Of a stretch of DNA of 64,000 bases, positions 1 through 10,363 are shown one piece after another. The stretch's first letter is position 1. Each line of letters starts with the position of its first letter. Origin of the DNA: Arachis hypogaea (lineage: Eukaryota > Streptophyta > Magnoliopsida > Fabales > Fabaceae); contig NC_092052.1 in assembly GCF_003086295.3 (NCBI RefSeq), positions 74,207,559 to 74,271,558 of the forward strand, read 5' to 3'. The notes under the pieces are model-generated. The model worked only from the letters and a program-made list of their open reading frames with translations. It was not told where the DNA came from and did not search any database. Made by a program: the position numbers and the translations under genes.

Positions 1-496
1 CTAACTTGGGCTTGGCAACATGAATTGGAGTTTAGTTGAGTGAAGCTGCGCCTAACTTGGGCTTTAGTGCGCCTAACTTGAAGTGGGCAGGACCAATCTC
101 GCGTATTGTTGTTGTGTCTTGCGCCTAACTTGAGAAATCTCAAGTTAGGCGCAGCCTTGGCAGCGAGTTCAGAGAAGAAGTATGGACTATTATATATCAT
201 TGGAAAGCTCTAGAAGTTAGCTTTCCAACGCCACTAGAATCACGTCCATTGGACTTCTGTAGCTCGAGTTATTTAGGTTTGAGTGCAGAGAGGTCTGGGG
301 TGACAGCATCATTCGCCTTCTTCTTTTTTTCTGCGGAAACTCCATCAAATCCAGCCAAATGCTACCTAAAATAAATAGAATTGCACAAGACTCAAAGTAG
401 CATCCATAGTGGCTAAAAGATAATTAATTCTTGATTAAACTCAACAATTTAGATGCAAATTCACTAGGAAAAGATAGGAAAGATGCTCACGCATCA
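1..496 (-). repeat. LTR J, truncated by the window edge
   Basis: Minus-strand LTR starting TGATGCGTGAGCATC at 496 and running off the left edge. It has the same start type as LTR G at 30738 (TGATGCGTTAGCATC). At about 165-300 it carries the conserved LTR core block also seen in LTRs A, B and C: TTGGAAAGC and its complement flanking a short spacer, with a gagctacag-type segment. At 1-160 it holds a long palindrome, GCGCCTAACTTGAG followed by its inverse, repeated several times. The LTR start abuts different LTR sequence (I) at 497, so J appears inserted into I. The other end is outside the window, so solo LTR or full element cannot be decided. Confidence 0.7.
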
Positions 497-1513
497 GTAT
501 TCCAACTCAAGGGTCTCCTATTAATCAACTCCAAAGTCAAGTTGGGAGTCTACTCCATTGACATGGATGCCATTTTCGCAAACATATAAAGGGAGCAGAA
601 AGAAGACAGGGTAATTAAAATTAATTTAATAAAAGTAATTTTTAAACTAATAAATTAATTGGAGATAATCAAAGAAATAATGGAATTAAATGTAAAAATA
701 ACTCTTTGCATTAATAAATTCCAAAATCAAAGATATACATATGTAACTCTGAACAACCTGAATGGAAAGCAAAAGAGTAAGGAAATAAGAAAGCAAACTG
801 TAGTGACAAAGACTTCAATCGAAGGTAGTAACTCTTTCAAGATCCAATCCAAAATCATAAAATTAAAAATCTATGAATGTGAAGAACCTTAGAGGAAGTA
901 GTTTTTCTCTCCCAGATTCCAAAAACTAAAAACTAAAAACTAAGTGAATGTGAATGTCCCTTGAGTCTCTGCTTGTCCCCTAGCTCTAGTCTGTGTTTTT
1001 GAACCGAAAACTGGGTCCAAAACCAGTCCAAAATCGCCCCCAACGTTTTCTGCAGTTGCAGCATGTTAAGCACGTCACGCGTACGCGTCAGTCACGCGTA
1101 CGCGTCAGTCACGCGTACGCGTCGCTGTGCGACTTCGATGAACTGACGCGTGCGCGTCTCTGTGGAAAGCTCAAAGTCACGCGCACGCGTGAGCCATGCG
1201 TGCGCGTCGATACTCGCTGGTCATCTACTTTGTTTCTCTTGTTCCTTCCACTTTTTGCATGCTTCCTTTCTATCCTCTAAGCCATTCCTTCCCTATAAAG
1301 CCTGAAAACACTTAACACATAGATCACTGCATCGAATGGTAAAGAGGGGAATTAAAAATTAGCAAATTTAAATCCAAAGAAGCATGTTTCCAATCATAGT
1401 ACAAAATTAGGAAAGATTTGTAAAACCATGCAATTTGTATGAATAAGTGTGCGAAGAACTGATAAAAACCACTCAATTTAGCACAAAATAAACCGTAAAA
1501 TAGCGATTTATTA
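497..1513 (-). repeat. LTR I, partial, minus strand
   Basis: LTR-like sequence whose minus-strand start TAATAAATCGCTATTTTACG (1513) resembles the starts of LTRs F and C (TGATAAACC...). The second base is A instead of G, so the canonical TG is mutated. The CATTCGATGC motif follows as in F, C and H. At about 1075-1215 there is a CG-rich palindrome array built of CACGCGTACGCGTC units. The downstream part (600-960) is U5-like, with a GGGAGAGAAAAAC segment. It is cut by LTR J at 496/497. Reading frames here are by-products of the palindromes. Confidence 0.6.
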
Positions 1514-2075
1514 GCTCTTCTTCATCCACTTGAGCCTTCATGTTCTCCTCTTCACTCCATTCTTTAGTTGATTCTTCACATCCCTCTAGAGGAATGCCTT
1601 GATCAGATGAGCGAAGTAGGACCAAGTGGCTCACCGCTTCGACTATGGTAGCCATGAATTGCCCTTGTGTTCTTCGGAATCCTTCTTGCTCTTGGAGAAA
1701 GGCTTGAAGGTCTTGTGGTTCTTGGGTCAAGGGTTGGAGAACTTCACATTGTGGTAAAAAAATGGGTTTCATTGTTTGGGAAGAAGGTTGTATATGTAGG
1801 AGGTGATTCATGTTGATGAGTATCTTGAGGTGGCATGTAAGAAGGTGAATGGTTGTATTGGTGTGGTGTTTAAAAATGTGGTGATTGAGGATTATGTTGG
1901 GATATGGGTCATAGGTATATGGTGGTGGAGGTGCATAATCATTGTGAAACCCACCATATCCTTGATTTGGGTATGCACATTGGGGATGGTTTTGCTCATT
2001 GTAGTATAGAGGAGGTGACTCCTTCCAATATTGATGCTCCAATCCTATGATGCAATCCAAAATTAAAGTTATCAA
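1514..2075 (-). pseudogene. Pro/Tyr-rich ORF remnant of element H
   Basis: Remnant of the Pro/Tyr-rich ORF that is also found in elements F (16896-18544) and C (38276 onward). The N-terminal part reads with PPPPYTYDPYPN-type low complexity. The frame then breaks into a His/Asn-rich shadow and returns to an acidic, Gln-rich stretch containing FMATIVEAVSHLV, QGIPLEGCEE and EEENMKAQVDEEE, which matches the order seen in F and C. The 3' part is replaced abruptly by LTR I at 1513, so the frame runs on into LTR sequence. The function of this ORF family is unknown to me. It occupies the gag position immediately after the primer-binding site. Confidence 0.55.
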
Positions 2076-2260
2076 GCCCTACAAAATGATCGCAACCAAA
2101 CTCCAAACCAAGAGGGTGATAACTCATAGATAAAATAGAAAATAAAAACTAAAGACATCAATTAACAAAATAAACAAAATCCTAATTACCAATAAAAAGT
2201 ATCTATTCACACTATTCACATATTAACAACTACCAAAACTATAACACTCATGAGGCTAGT

Positions 2261-2278
2261 TCCCCGGCAACGGCGCCA
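2261..2278 (-). other. Primer-binding site of element H (tRNA-Asp type)
   Basis: The minus strand reads TGGCGCCGTTGCCGGGGA, the exact complement of the 3' end of plant tRNA-Asp(GTC) including CCA. It lies 9 bases inside the LTR end. This primer is typical of Athila/Tat-type Ty3/gypsy elements. Confidence 0.9.
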
Positions 2279-2287
2279 AAAACTTGA

Positions 2288-3899
2288 TGTAGTGGGATTT
2301 GCACCGGTTAGGAATTTCACTCTAGAAAAGAGAATGTCTTTGTCGATAGTATAGTCCAAACCGGCAATTAGATCCCAAACATAAAAGTTTAAAATTTCTA
2401 ATTCAAATAACTGAGAGTAATTAAACCTCGGGTCGTCTTCCCTAGGAACTAATGCCAACAAGTGCATAAAATTGGTTGCAAAAACAAAGGGTGTTTTTTA
2501 TAAAGAAGCGAGGAATTAAAGGAATTAAAGAACGGTCCAAAATTGTAATTAATAAACTAATGAAGGAATCAAAGAACTATGTATGTAATATGAACAAGTA
2601 ATGCTTTAAAGTGATGGAAAAGTGGTTCAAAACATAAATGAAACCTTGACTTGGGATGAGTTATGGAATTCCTTCCTTGCTATAACCACAACTGTGATAA
2701 TTATGATGAATTAATCTCACTAAGTCAACCCTTAACATCGAAGAATAGGTCAAGTGAGCATAATTGTTATTAATCCACAAATCCTAACTAACTTACTAAT
2801 TACCTTAGTAAGAAGCTAGCATTAGTGGAAACAATAATAACTAACACAAGAATTATCACTAAATGTCGGACATTATGACTCTAGTATTCCATAATTTCAT
2901 TTTCCCAAGCCAAGGAATGAAAATTTACCTCATAATTAAAATTGGCATTTTATCAAACACATATTGGGCATAATCATAAAACATGGCAAAATTGGGAAAA
3001 TGATGAAAACTATGAACCACAAAAGAACAAAATCAACAATGGTAATACAATAAACATATAAAAACCATCAAACATCAAATTCATTAACCAAAACTCAAAA
3101 TTGCAAAACTATACATATATTGACAACGGAAATCAAAATATATGAAAGTGTAGAACAAGTAGTGTAATAAAAGAGAAATTAAAGAAATACTTACAATGAG
3201 ATTGCCAAATCCAAGATCAAAATTGAACTATAAAACGCTACATTGAAAACCTAATTAAAACCCTAAGAGAGAATTTGTATGCTACACTACTCCTACTCCT
3301 ACTATGTATTTTTTTCTAATCTCAAATGAGCTCCCCTTGATATGTGTTGTTGCCCCTACATATAGCACCTCAAACCAGTCTTCAGCACTTTAGAAATGGG
3401 CCAAAAGAGCCCCAAAATCGCAAGCCACGTGCTTCATTAATGAAGTCACGTGTTGATACCTGTGCGAACGCACAGATGTGTGCGTACGCACACTTCGCTG
3501 AATTTTCACTAGTGCGTGCGCACAGAGTGTTGTGCGTACGCACGCATGCTGATTTCCTTCTCGTGTGCACGCACTGGATGCTGTGCATACGCACACATGG
3601 CTGTGTGCTTCTCCTTTATTTTCTTCATGTGTTCTCCCTTTATACATGCTTCCTTCCACTTTTGCCTTACCAATCTTGCCTCTAGGACCTAAAATCACTC
3701 AACAAACATGTCATGGCATCGAATGGCATAAAAGTGGGATTAAAATCACTAATTTAAGCACAAAAATGCATGTTTTCCCATTTAAGTCCAATTTAGAGAT
3801 CAAACGCAAAAGTATGCTATTTTGGTGATTAAGTGTGAGTTTATATGATGAAATACATTCAAATCAAGCCAAAATATATCGTCAAATATGGACTCATCA
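2288..3899 (-). repeat. 5' LTR of element H
   Basis: LTR on the minus strand starting TGATGAGTCCATATTTGACG at 3899 and ending ...CCCACTACA at 2288, next to the primer-binding site, about 1.6 kb. A CG-rich palindrome array (GTGCGTACGCACAC-type units) lies at 3460-3600, about 300-440 bp from the LTR start. H is inserted into element E: the E integrase frame begins directly at 3900. No matching 3' LTR is visible in the window, so H is truncated or rearranged at its far end. Confidence 0.8.
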
Positions 3900-5060
3900 A
3901 TGATCCATATTTATTCAAAAGGTGTTTGGACGGAACCATCTGGAGATGTATTTCAGAGGAAGAGATTCCACAGATTCTCTGGCATTTCCATGATTCCGAG
4001 TATGGTGGGCATTTTGGTTGAGAAAGGACAACGACAAAGGTCCTTCAATGCGAATTTTACCGGCCCTCACTCTTCAAGGATGCAAAAGAGTTTGTAAACA
4101 AGTGTGACTCTTGCCAAAGAGCTTACAGCTTGCCCAAGAAAAATGAATTGCCTCTGAATCCTATTTTGGAGGTTGAATTGTTTGATGTTTCGGGCATAGA
4201 CTTTATGAGACCATTCCCTTCTTCTTACTCCAACAACTACATCTTGGTGGTTGTTGACTATGTCTCTAAATGGGTAGAAGCTGCACCTTTGGCCATTAAT
4301 GATGCTAAGGTGGTGATGATTTTTCTTAAGTATATCTTTAGTAGGTTTGGTGTTCTCCGAACCTTGATCACTGATGGCGGCAGCCACTTTTGCAATAAAC
4401 AGTTAGATGCGCTTCTTCTTGAGATATGGTGTTTAGTATAAAGTAGCCACTCCTTATCATCCGCAAACAAGTGGCCAAGTAGAGTTCTCTAATAGAGAAC
4501 TCAATGTGGGTGCCTCAAAGAAGAATTGGGCCAGGAAGATTGAAGATGCCCTCTGCGCTTACCGCACAGCCTTCAAGACTCCGATTGGGATGTCACCTTA
4601 TCAGCTTGTCTACGGCAAGGCCTGTCACCTGCCAGTAGAACTAGAGCGCAGAGCTTATTGGGTAACAAAGTTTCTGAACTTTGATGCAAAGGCAGCTAGG
4701 GAGAAACGGCTCCTCCAACTTAATGAACTTGATGATTTTCGGATGGAAGCCTATGAGAATTCAAGGCTCTATAAAAAGAAGACCAAGATGTGGCATGACA
4801 AGAGGATAGCCTCAAGGACCTTTGAGCCTGGACAATTAGTACTCCTATACTATTAAAGGTTAAAACTTTTTCTTGGAAAGTTAAAATCTAAATGGTCAGG
4901 ACCTTTTACTATCAACAAGGTCTCACCCTATGGTCATGTGGATATTATGGAAGGCAATTCAGGGAGAGCTTTCACTGTCAATAGTCAGCGACTCAAGCAT
5001 TATCTTGGAGACGAGATTGATCGTCAAAGGACCAGACAACTCCTCACCTAGAGGGGTGAA
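3900..5060 (+). pseudogene. Integrase fragment (3' pol) of Athila-like element E
   Basis: Degraded C-terminal pol segment. In order: the second half of the H2C2 zinc-binding region (CDSCQRA near 4110), the integrase core with the first Asp in SGIDFMRPF (about 4190), the second Asp in TDGGSHF (about 4373), the catalytic Glu in SGQVEFSNRE (about 4475), then a C-terminal chromatin/DNA-binding region with LYKKKTKMWHDKRI (about 4770) and a terminal SQRLKHYLGDEI (about 4990). There are in-frame stops near 4021, 4440 and 4854 and a small deletion around 4505, so it is not functional. Protease, reverse transcriptase and RNase H are missing because H is inserted at 3899/3900. The family is Ty3/gypsy, by the motif set and context. 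Confidence 0.85.
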
Positions 5061-5062
5061 CC

Positions 5063-5110
5063 ATCAAGCTAGCGACGTTAAAGAAGTGCTTGTTGGGAGG
5101 CAACCTAATA
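5063..5110 (+). other. Conserved post-pol block in element E
   Basis: A non-coding block just after the integrase remnant, containing AAGAAGTGCTTGTTGGGAGG followed by CAACCTAAT. The same block follows gag-pro in A (45276-45324) and B (52309-52353, minus). It is far better conserved than the sequence around it. Role unknown. Confidence 0.7.
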
Positions 5111-6485
5111 CTTAGTATCATTTGATTTTGTTTTTTTCTTTACTTAATTCTTACTTACTATCTTCTTTCATAATATGCATGACCATTCATATGAGTTTGG
5201 TGCAGGAAATTGGTGTGTTGACACATGATCCAAGCTAAGTTTAGTGTGGTGGAGTTTTCACGTGGCACGCCACTATTTCACGTACCAGGGGGAACAAAAA
5301 TTTTGATTCACAAAGCTTCTGTTAAGGCCCTACGTGGTATGTGAAACAACCACGAACAATGTGGTTGAATTTGACACTTCCAAGGGCATTCTATAGTCCC
5401 TACGTGCAACGTGAGAAACTCCACGTCCCACGCCAAATGGAGGCCATGAGTACGCACGACGTATGTGTACGCATGAGGGGAGCATTTTAGGGATTTGTGC
5501 ATATGCACAACCTGTGCGTACGTACAAGTTGAATTTTACATCCCACGTGAAAATTGCTATGTCCCACGCCAAGCTCATACCATATTCCCAGGGACCCTTT
5601 GTCAATTCACGTGCCACGTGAATTACACCACGTACCATACTACAACTCATAGATGCATCCCAGGAACTTGATTTCCTCACGTGCAATGTGAAACTTGTCA
5701 CATACCACGCCATGTATTAAAAGATACTCCCAGGGATGTTAATCATTCTCATGTAACACATGAAAACCCTAGCATCCTACGCCATACACTAGGACAACTT
5801 CTCAGGGACATTAATTAAGCTGTGTGCAATGTGAAAGCCCTAGAGTACCACGTCATACATCATAGTGCACCCTTGGGACATCCTTTTAAGCTCAACTATT
5901 CATGCATGCATTATCATTTTAGTTTAATTTTGTTTACACCACAACCAAACCTAAGTTTGGTCTGGTGGCCTCCATGCATGCATACAACCAATATGCAACC
6001 CTAGCTCCTAACCTTATGTACTTCATGCATATATTTTTTCTTTCATTTTATATTTGTTTTCCCTCCTTTTTATCACTTGAATTCATTTTTGTTTGTAGTG
6101 CTTATGACCACTCAAGGAATCAGAGAATTTCTGCAAGCTTCATCATCATCACTATTGTTTTGATCAAGGCACATGCATTGGTTCTTCTTTCCCTAGGCTA
6201 TGACTCATCCAACACCATAACCCATACACGTTTGTCCTTATCTTCTTTAAACCCTTGGACACACCTCCACCTCCATGCATCCCTTGGATGCCCACTTTCA
6301 ATCCTCATCATTCATTTCACAACTCTCCATTACTATAAATACCACCATCCCTTATCTCTTTTTGCATCAAACTTCTTACCCTATTTTATCACTATCATCG
6401 TAGCCTCCACATCCCTCACTTCATTGTCATCACCATTCACTTATTTTCCAACCTTCCTTCTTTTACTTCCCGTTCTATCTTTTTT
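5111..6485 (+). repeat. E inter-ORF region with degenerate CACGTG-type tandem array
   Basis: Non-coding region between the pol remnant and ORF2. From about 5255 to 5870 it holds about six degenerate units of roughly 100 bp in which a G-box-like CACGTG or ACGTGA element is followed by CCACGTNCCACGCC. The rest (5870-6485) is pyrimidine-rich with CATGCATG runs. It occupies the same place as the TGGCGTTTAACGCCAG arrays of A and B. The predicted frames here look like repeat shadows. Confidence 0.65.
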
Positions 6486-6528
6486 TTTCTTTGTTTGGGG
6501 ACATACAAATCCTCTAAGTTTAGTATTA
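6486..6528 (+). promoter_or_regulatory. Hairpin plus AAGTTTAGT module before ORF2 in E
   Basis: TTTGTTTGGGGACATACAAA can fold as a short hairpin and is followed by CTAAGTTTAGTATT. It is a decayed copy of the hairpin plus AAGTTTGGTGT module seen before ORF2 in A and B and before their 3' LTRs. It may be an internal polypurine-tract-like or expression element. The role is inferred. Confidence 0.45.
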
Positions 6529-6558
6529 GTTTTGATCTAGTGAGCTACATAAAATATC

Positions 6559-8020
6559 ATGGCCCCTAAGAAAGCCTCTGCTTTAAATAAAAGAAAGGGA
6601 AAGGAACCAATGGCAGCTTTATATGATTCCACAAGGTTCTTCTTCAGCTTTTATGAAAATCTCTTTTATATTGCTATGTGTGGCAAGAAGATTATTTCTA
6701 AAGGACCTTTGCATCTAAGAAGGAGGGAGTACCCTAAAATCATGGATCAAATTGGGATGAGAAAGTGGCAAGTTCTATGTGACCCTATTCTAAGGGTGGG
6801 GCAAATTTTGATCCAAGAATTCTATGCTAATGCATCCCTCACCAATGCACAAACACATGATGAAAGACCTCTAAACTACAAAAGCCTTGTGAAAGGCAAG
6901 GAAATTGATTTTAGCCCTGAGAGCATCTGAAGGATCCTTAGGTTGAGAATATCAACTTTATCATCATCAGAAGTGACATACACAGAGAGAAAAAAGCATG
7001 ATCCAAGACTTTATGAAGTGATCCGAGATCTTACCTTGCCGGGTGCACAATGGATCATGGGAGCTTCGGGCAAGGCACTCCATTGAGAAGGAGTGAGCTC
7101 AAGCCAATTACAAGGGGTTGGATGGAGTTTGTATATCGTTCAATCTCACCCATAAGTAACCGATCTAAACTTACTGTTGCTAGAGCAATCATGATTCACT
7201 GCATCATGATCAGTCAAGAGGTGATAATTGACAAATTAATTCAAAATGAGATATACCACTTTTCTTCCAACCCAAGCTCAAGATCTCTACTGTGATTCCC
7301 TAGCATTATTTATCGTCTCTGTGAAATGGCTGGCACTTTCATAGAGAATGACATTCTGATTTTACTAGGAAACCCAATCACTAAGAAGACAATGAAAAAG
7401 GTAAGAGCACAACCTCCTCAAGAGGCCCAAGAAGAAGAAGCCGAGGGAGTTCAAGAGGAAGAGCACGAGGATTAAGAAGCTCACAATCAGGGTGAACCAC
7501 AGTCTTAGGTCCCTCCACAACAAGGAGTAGAGTGGCAATAAATGTATTCCACAATACAAGAACTTTTTGCACAACAAGCACAATTCATGAGAGAGTTCCA
7601 AGAGCAAAAAATCTTGCAAGAAGTCCATCACAAAGAATTTCAAGATTTCAGGGCCTTGTAGAGGGCAAATCACAAAGAGTTCCAAGAATACAAGGCACTC
7701 TACGAAGCTCGGTATGACGCTGAAGAATCTTGGCGACTTCACATGCATGCCAAGATGAACTAATATACTTCGGCTCAAAATGCAGCATACCCAAACATCA
7801 CTCCATATGAAAAAAGTATCCCACATCTGTAGGAAGGAGGTTAAGAGGCTAAACAAGGAGTGTGCTGAGTGGAGGGAGAGAGAAATAAAAGCCCGTGGCC
7901 TTTGGAACCCAAAAGGTAAAGCTAGTCAATCGAAGGCAGGAATTTGGGAACCAAGGGGAGCACAAGAAGAAGATGATGATGAGGGAGGCAATAATGATGA
8001 ACAAGGTTATCAAATTCCCT
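6559..8020 (+). pseudogene. ORF2 remnant of element E (putative plant transposon protein family)
   Basis: Starts with ATG GCC CCT AAG (MAPKK), followed by a basic KRKGKEP segment, as in the ORF2 of A (46180) and B (51411). Shared positions include the YPKI/YPEI segment, W-Q/E-VL, a VGQILIQEFYANA stretch near residue 92 and the KGKEIDFSPE segment at the first stop (6928-6930). The frame shifts, and the family resumes at about 7050 with LKPITRGWMEFVYRSI and SNRSKLTVARAIMIH. A Gln/Glu-rich coiled-coil-like tail (EFQEYKALYEARYDAEES) follows to about 7760 and beyond, with more stops. This is the ORF usually found 3' of pol in Athila-like elements. Its function is unknown; it is not demonstrably an envelope. 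Confidence 0.7.
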
Positions 8021-9112
8021 TTTTACTTTTATTACCCATCTCTTTATATTTTTATAATTTGTTTGCCTTGCTTTATGTTGTTGCATTTGCTTTAATTGTG
8101 TTGCCTTATCCTTTGTTTTGTCCACCTAACTACTACTTGTACTTTCCTCCCAAGCACTCTAATCATATGAAAGGAGAGTTGCTTATATGGAAGAAGGCTA
8201 AATCCTATTAACAAAGTCCATTTATGAATAGTGGTGGTATATATTTGTGATTTTTATGGACTGAGCCACAAAATAATGATATTGCATAAAAGGAAAAGAT
8301 GATTCCTTCTGAGCATGAGTCTTAGAAAAATATTATGAGATCTATGACGAAAAGAAAATATCCTTGAACTTGACTTGAAAAAGAAAGAAAAGAAAGAGAG
8401 AAAAGAAATAGCAACCAACAGAACAAAGAAAGAAAATCAAGAAAATCAAAGGTTGCAAAACTCTGAGGATCAATGGTTAAAGAGCCCTACTATGTGTCTG
8501 TGGTGTGATTGTCCAAGGACAGGGCTCGAGTGATTAGACCAAGGGGTGCTTTATCATCCGATAACTTGAACCAACTAGTTCGCGATTATCGATTAAAAAC
8601 CCACCATCAAGAGTTCCCTTGAGACAGAGCATTTAGAAACCCAAAGCGATTCTCGACATCGATGGCGGGAAATTTAAAATCTTTGACTATATGCTTGTGG
8701 TGTGAACGTATCAAGGAGTGGCTCGGGTAATTAAATTCGAGGAATGCCTCATCACCCGGTCGGGTTACCGATCGAATTCCCACAATCAAGAGTTTCCTTT
8801 AAAATGGAGCATTTAGAGTTGTCAACCTGAAAAGCTCTCTGATGTGAAACAAGGATTCAAGGATCAATCTAAAGCTTAGAAAAGGATCTCATAATACTAT
8901 CCGAGTCTTAACTCTCAGGGATCATCTATTCCTAGGAGTGCAAAACTCATTGAAGATAAAGAAAATCCAAGATGATCACAGAGGTTGTTAAACCCCACTT
9001 CCTAGAAGGACATGAACTTCAAAAAGAATTTAACCTCACTTCATTTAATACAATTCTGTTCCTTTCTATTTTCTTTTGCTTGAGGACAAGCAAAGTATTA
9101 AGTTTGGTGTCT
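8021..9112 (+). other. E 3' internal non-coding region ending in a hairpin/PPT-like module
   Basis: No gene is recognised. It contains a purine-rich stretch (8380-8440) and two segments with TGTCTGTGGTGTGA or TGCTTGTGGTGTGAAC (8500 and 8690) that match element A at about 58930. It ends with TTTTGCTTGAGGACAAGCAA, a hairpin, followed by TTAAGTTTGGTGT at 9098-9112. This marks the expected polypurine-tract position before the 3' LTR. Beyond 9112 there may be a short 3' LTR remnant, but no confirming copy exists. Confidence 0.6.
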
Positions 9113-9309
9113 GAAATAAGGTTGTCTAGTAGCTTAAAGCACGAGAATGTTAGACCAGGATGACTTCACCAACAGGCTTAAGTAGAACTTGTCTACTACC
9201 CGAATTTCTACCCCTGAATTCACTTTCAGGCTTTCTACTTGATAATGATAAACGTTGTCTTTTTATTTAAAGATCATACAGGGCAAGCAAGATATTTATT
9301 TTGGGCTCC

Positions 9310-9600
9310 AATGTGATCAATATTAAGCAAGTTAGCTAATTGAGTACGAGCAGAGGCAGAGGTATTATGGTGAAGAACACAACAGACTTGTTGAGATTCA
9401 CCTTTTGACCATTGCCGCTTTCATAAATATTCAATAAACTCAAGACATTTTCACAAACCTCAAAATTAGCTTTGCAGAATAGGATCGAGTCATCAGCAAA
9501 GAGAATGTAGTTAACCTTAGAACAACACCTATGAATCTGGATACCTTAGATCGGGCTACTTTGTTCTACCTTGTGTAGCAAGAAGAAGACCTCTACACAA
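9310..9600 (-). pseudogene. LINE (non-LTR) reverse transcriptase fragment
   Basis: The minus-strand translation contains YILFADDSILFCKANFEV (catalytic FADD at 9489-9500, minus), preceded by an FLLHKVEQ-type stretch and followed by NVLSLLNIYESGNGQKVN. This is the usual block order of plant L1-type reverse transcriptases. There are in-frame stops (about 9548 and 9333). About 95 residues remain. It is downstream of the QUA2-like gene and on the same strand. Confidence 0.8.
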
Positions 9601-10363
9601 AATAAAAAGAGATATGAAAATAGAGGATTTCTTTGACAAATTTTTTTATTTGGTCTAAAAAAAATCAAAGAGTTAACCTTCCATAATGACAGAATAAAAC
9701 ACAGTCGTTATCAATTAATGTATCTAACCAATCTAACGCGAGGTGAATCCAAATTTCTCCAATATGAGAAACTCATTCTATTTAACAAATAAAGTCGCAT
9801 GTATTAATTTAATATGCAAAAACAAAATGAATATAGAGGATTTCTCTCAGCACTTGACAAACTATCCCGTTGTTACCAAGCCTTTACAAGGTACATTTCA
9901 AGGACACTACAAAATGGCATTTGAAGAGGAATAATTCTATAAATATAAAGTGGAATTGATGCAGAACATTATCATAATTTATACACCACAATAAATAGCA
10001 GTAACTTATTCTATAACCATCACCCAATTTAATTTTGTGTATCTATAATCAAACATATATCATAGAAAAGTAAATCTACCAGTATACTTTTTTCATATCA
10101 GCTCCTGCGACTTCTTTGGTAATTACATTGGCCCTATGCACACCTTACGGCTACATAGGAAATGTACAAGGATTATACTATTTCCTCTATATTTTCTTTC
10201 TTTATTCCCCCCTTCCTCTTCTTTTTGGCATCCTGTGTCCAAAATTTTTTCAATGCCCAATTTTCTATGGTTGAGATTTTTATGATAATACAAAATGAAA
10301 AACATTTCATGGGTGGAATGAATATATATGAATATTATTGCCCTTCAATTCAATATTCTTGAA
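9601..10363. other. Intergenic, 3' flank of the QUA2-like gene
   Basis: AT-rich sequence with no recognised gene. The part next to 10363 is probably 3' UTR of the minus-strand gene. I could not fix a polyadenylation site. Confidence 0.5.

Noticed and set aside
993..1280. Plus-strand ORF over the CACGCGTACGCG array
   Set aside because: Arg/Val-rich translation is a by-product of the palindromic repeats; similar frames occur on both strands of every such array (3344-3828, 16260-16580, 61619-62309).
2261..2278. tRNA-Asp genes at the many GCCGTTGCCGGGGA sites
   Set aside because: Only the 18-nt 3'-end complement is present, always beside an LTR; no tRNA body follows.
1514..3899. LTRs H and I as a matched pair of one element
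   Set aside because: Their starts and bodies do not align beyond the general CATTCGATGC motif, so H lacks a recognisable 3' partner here.
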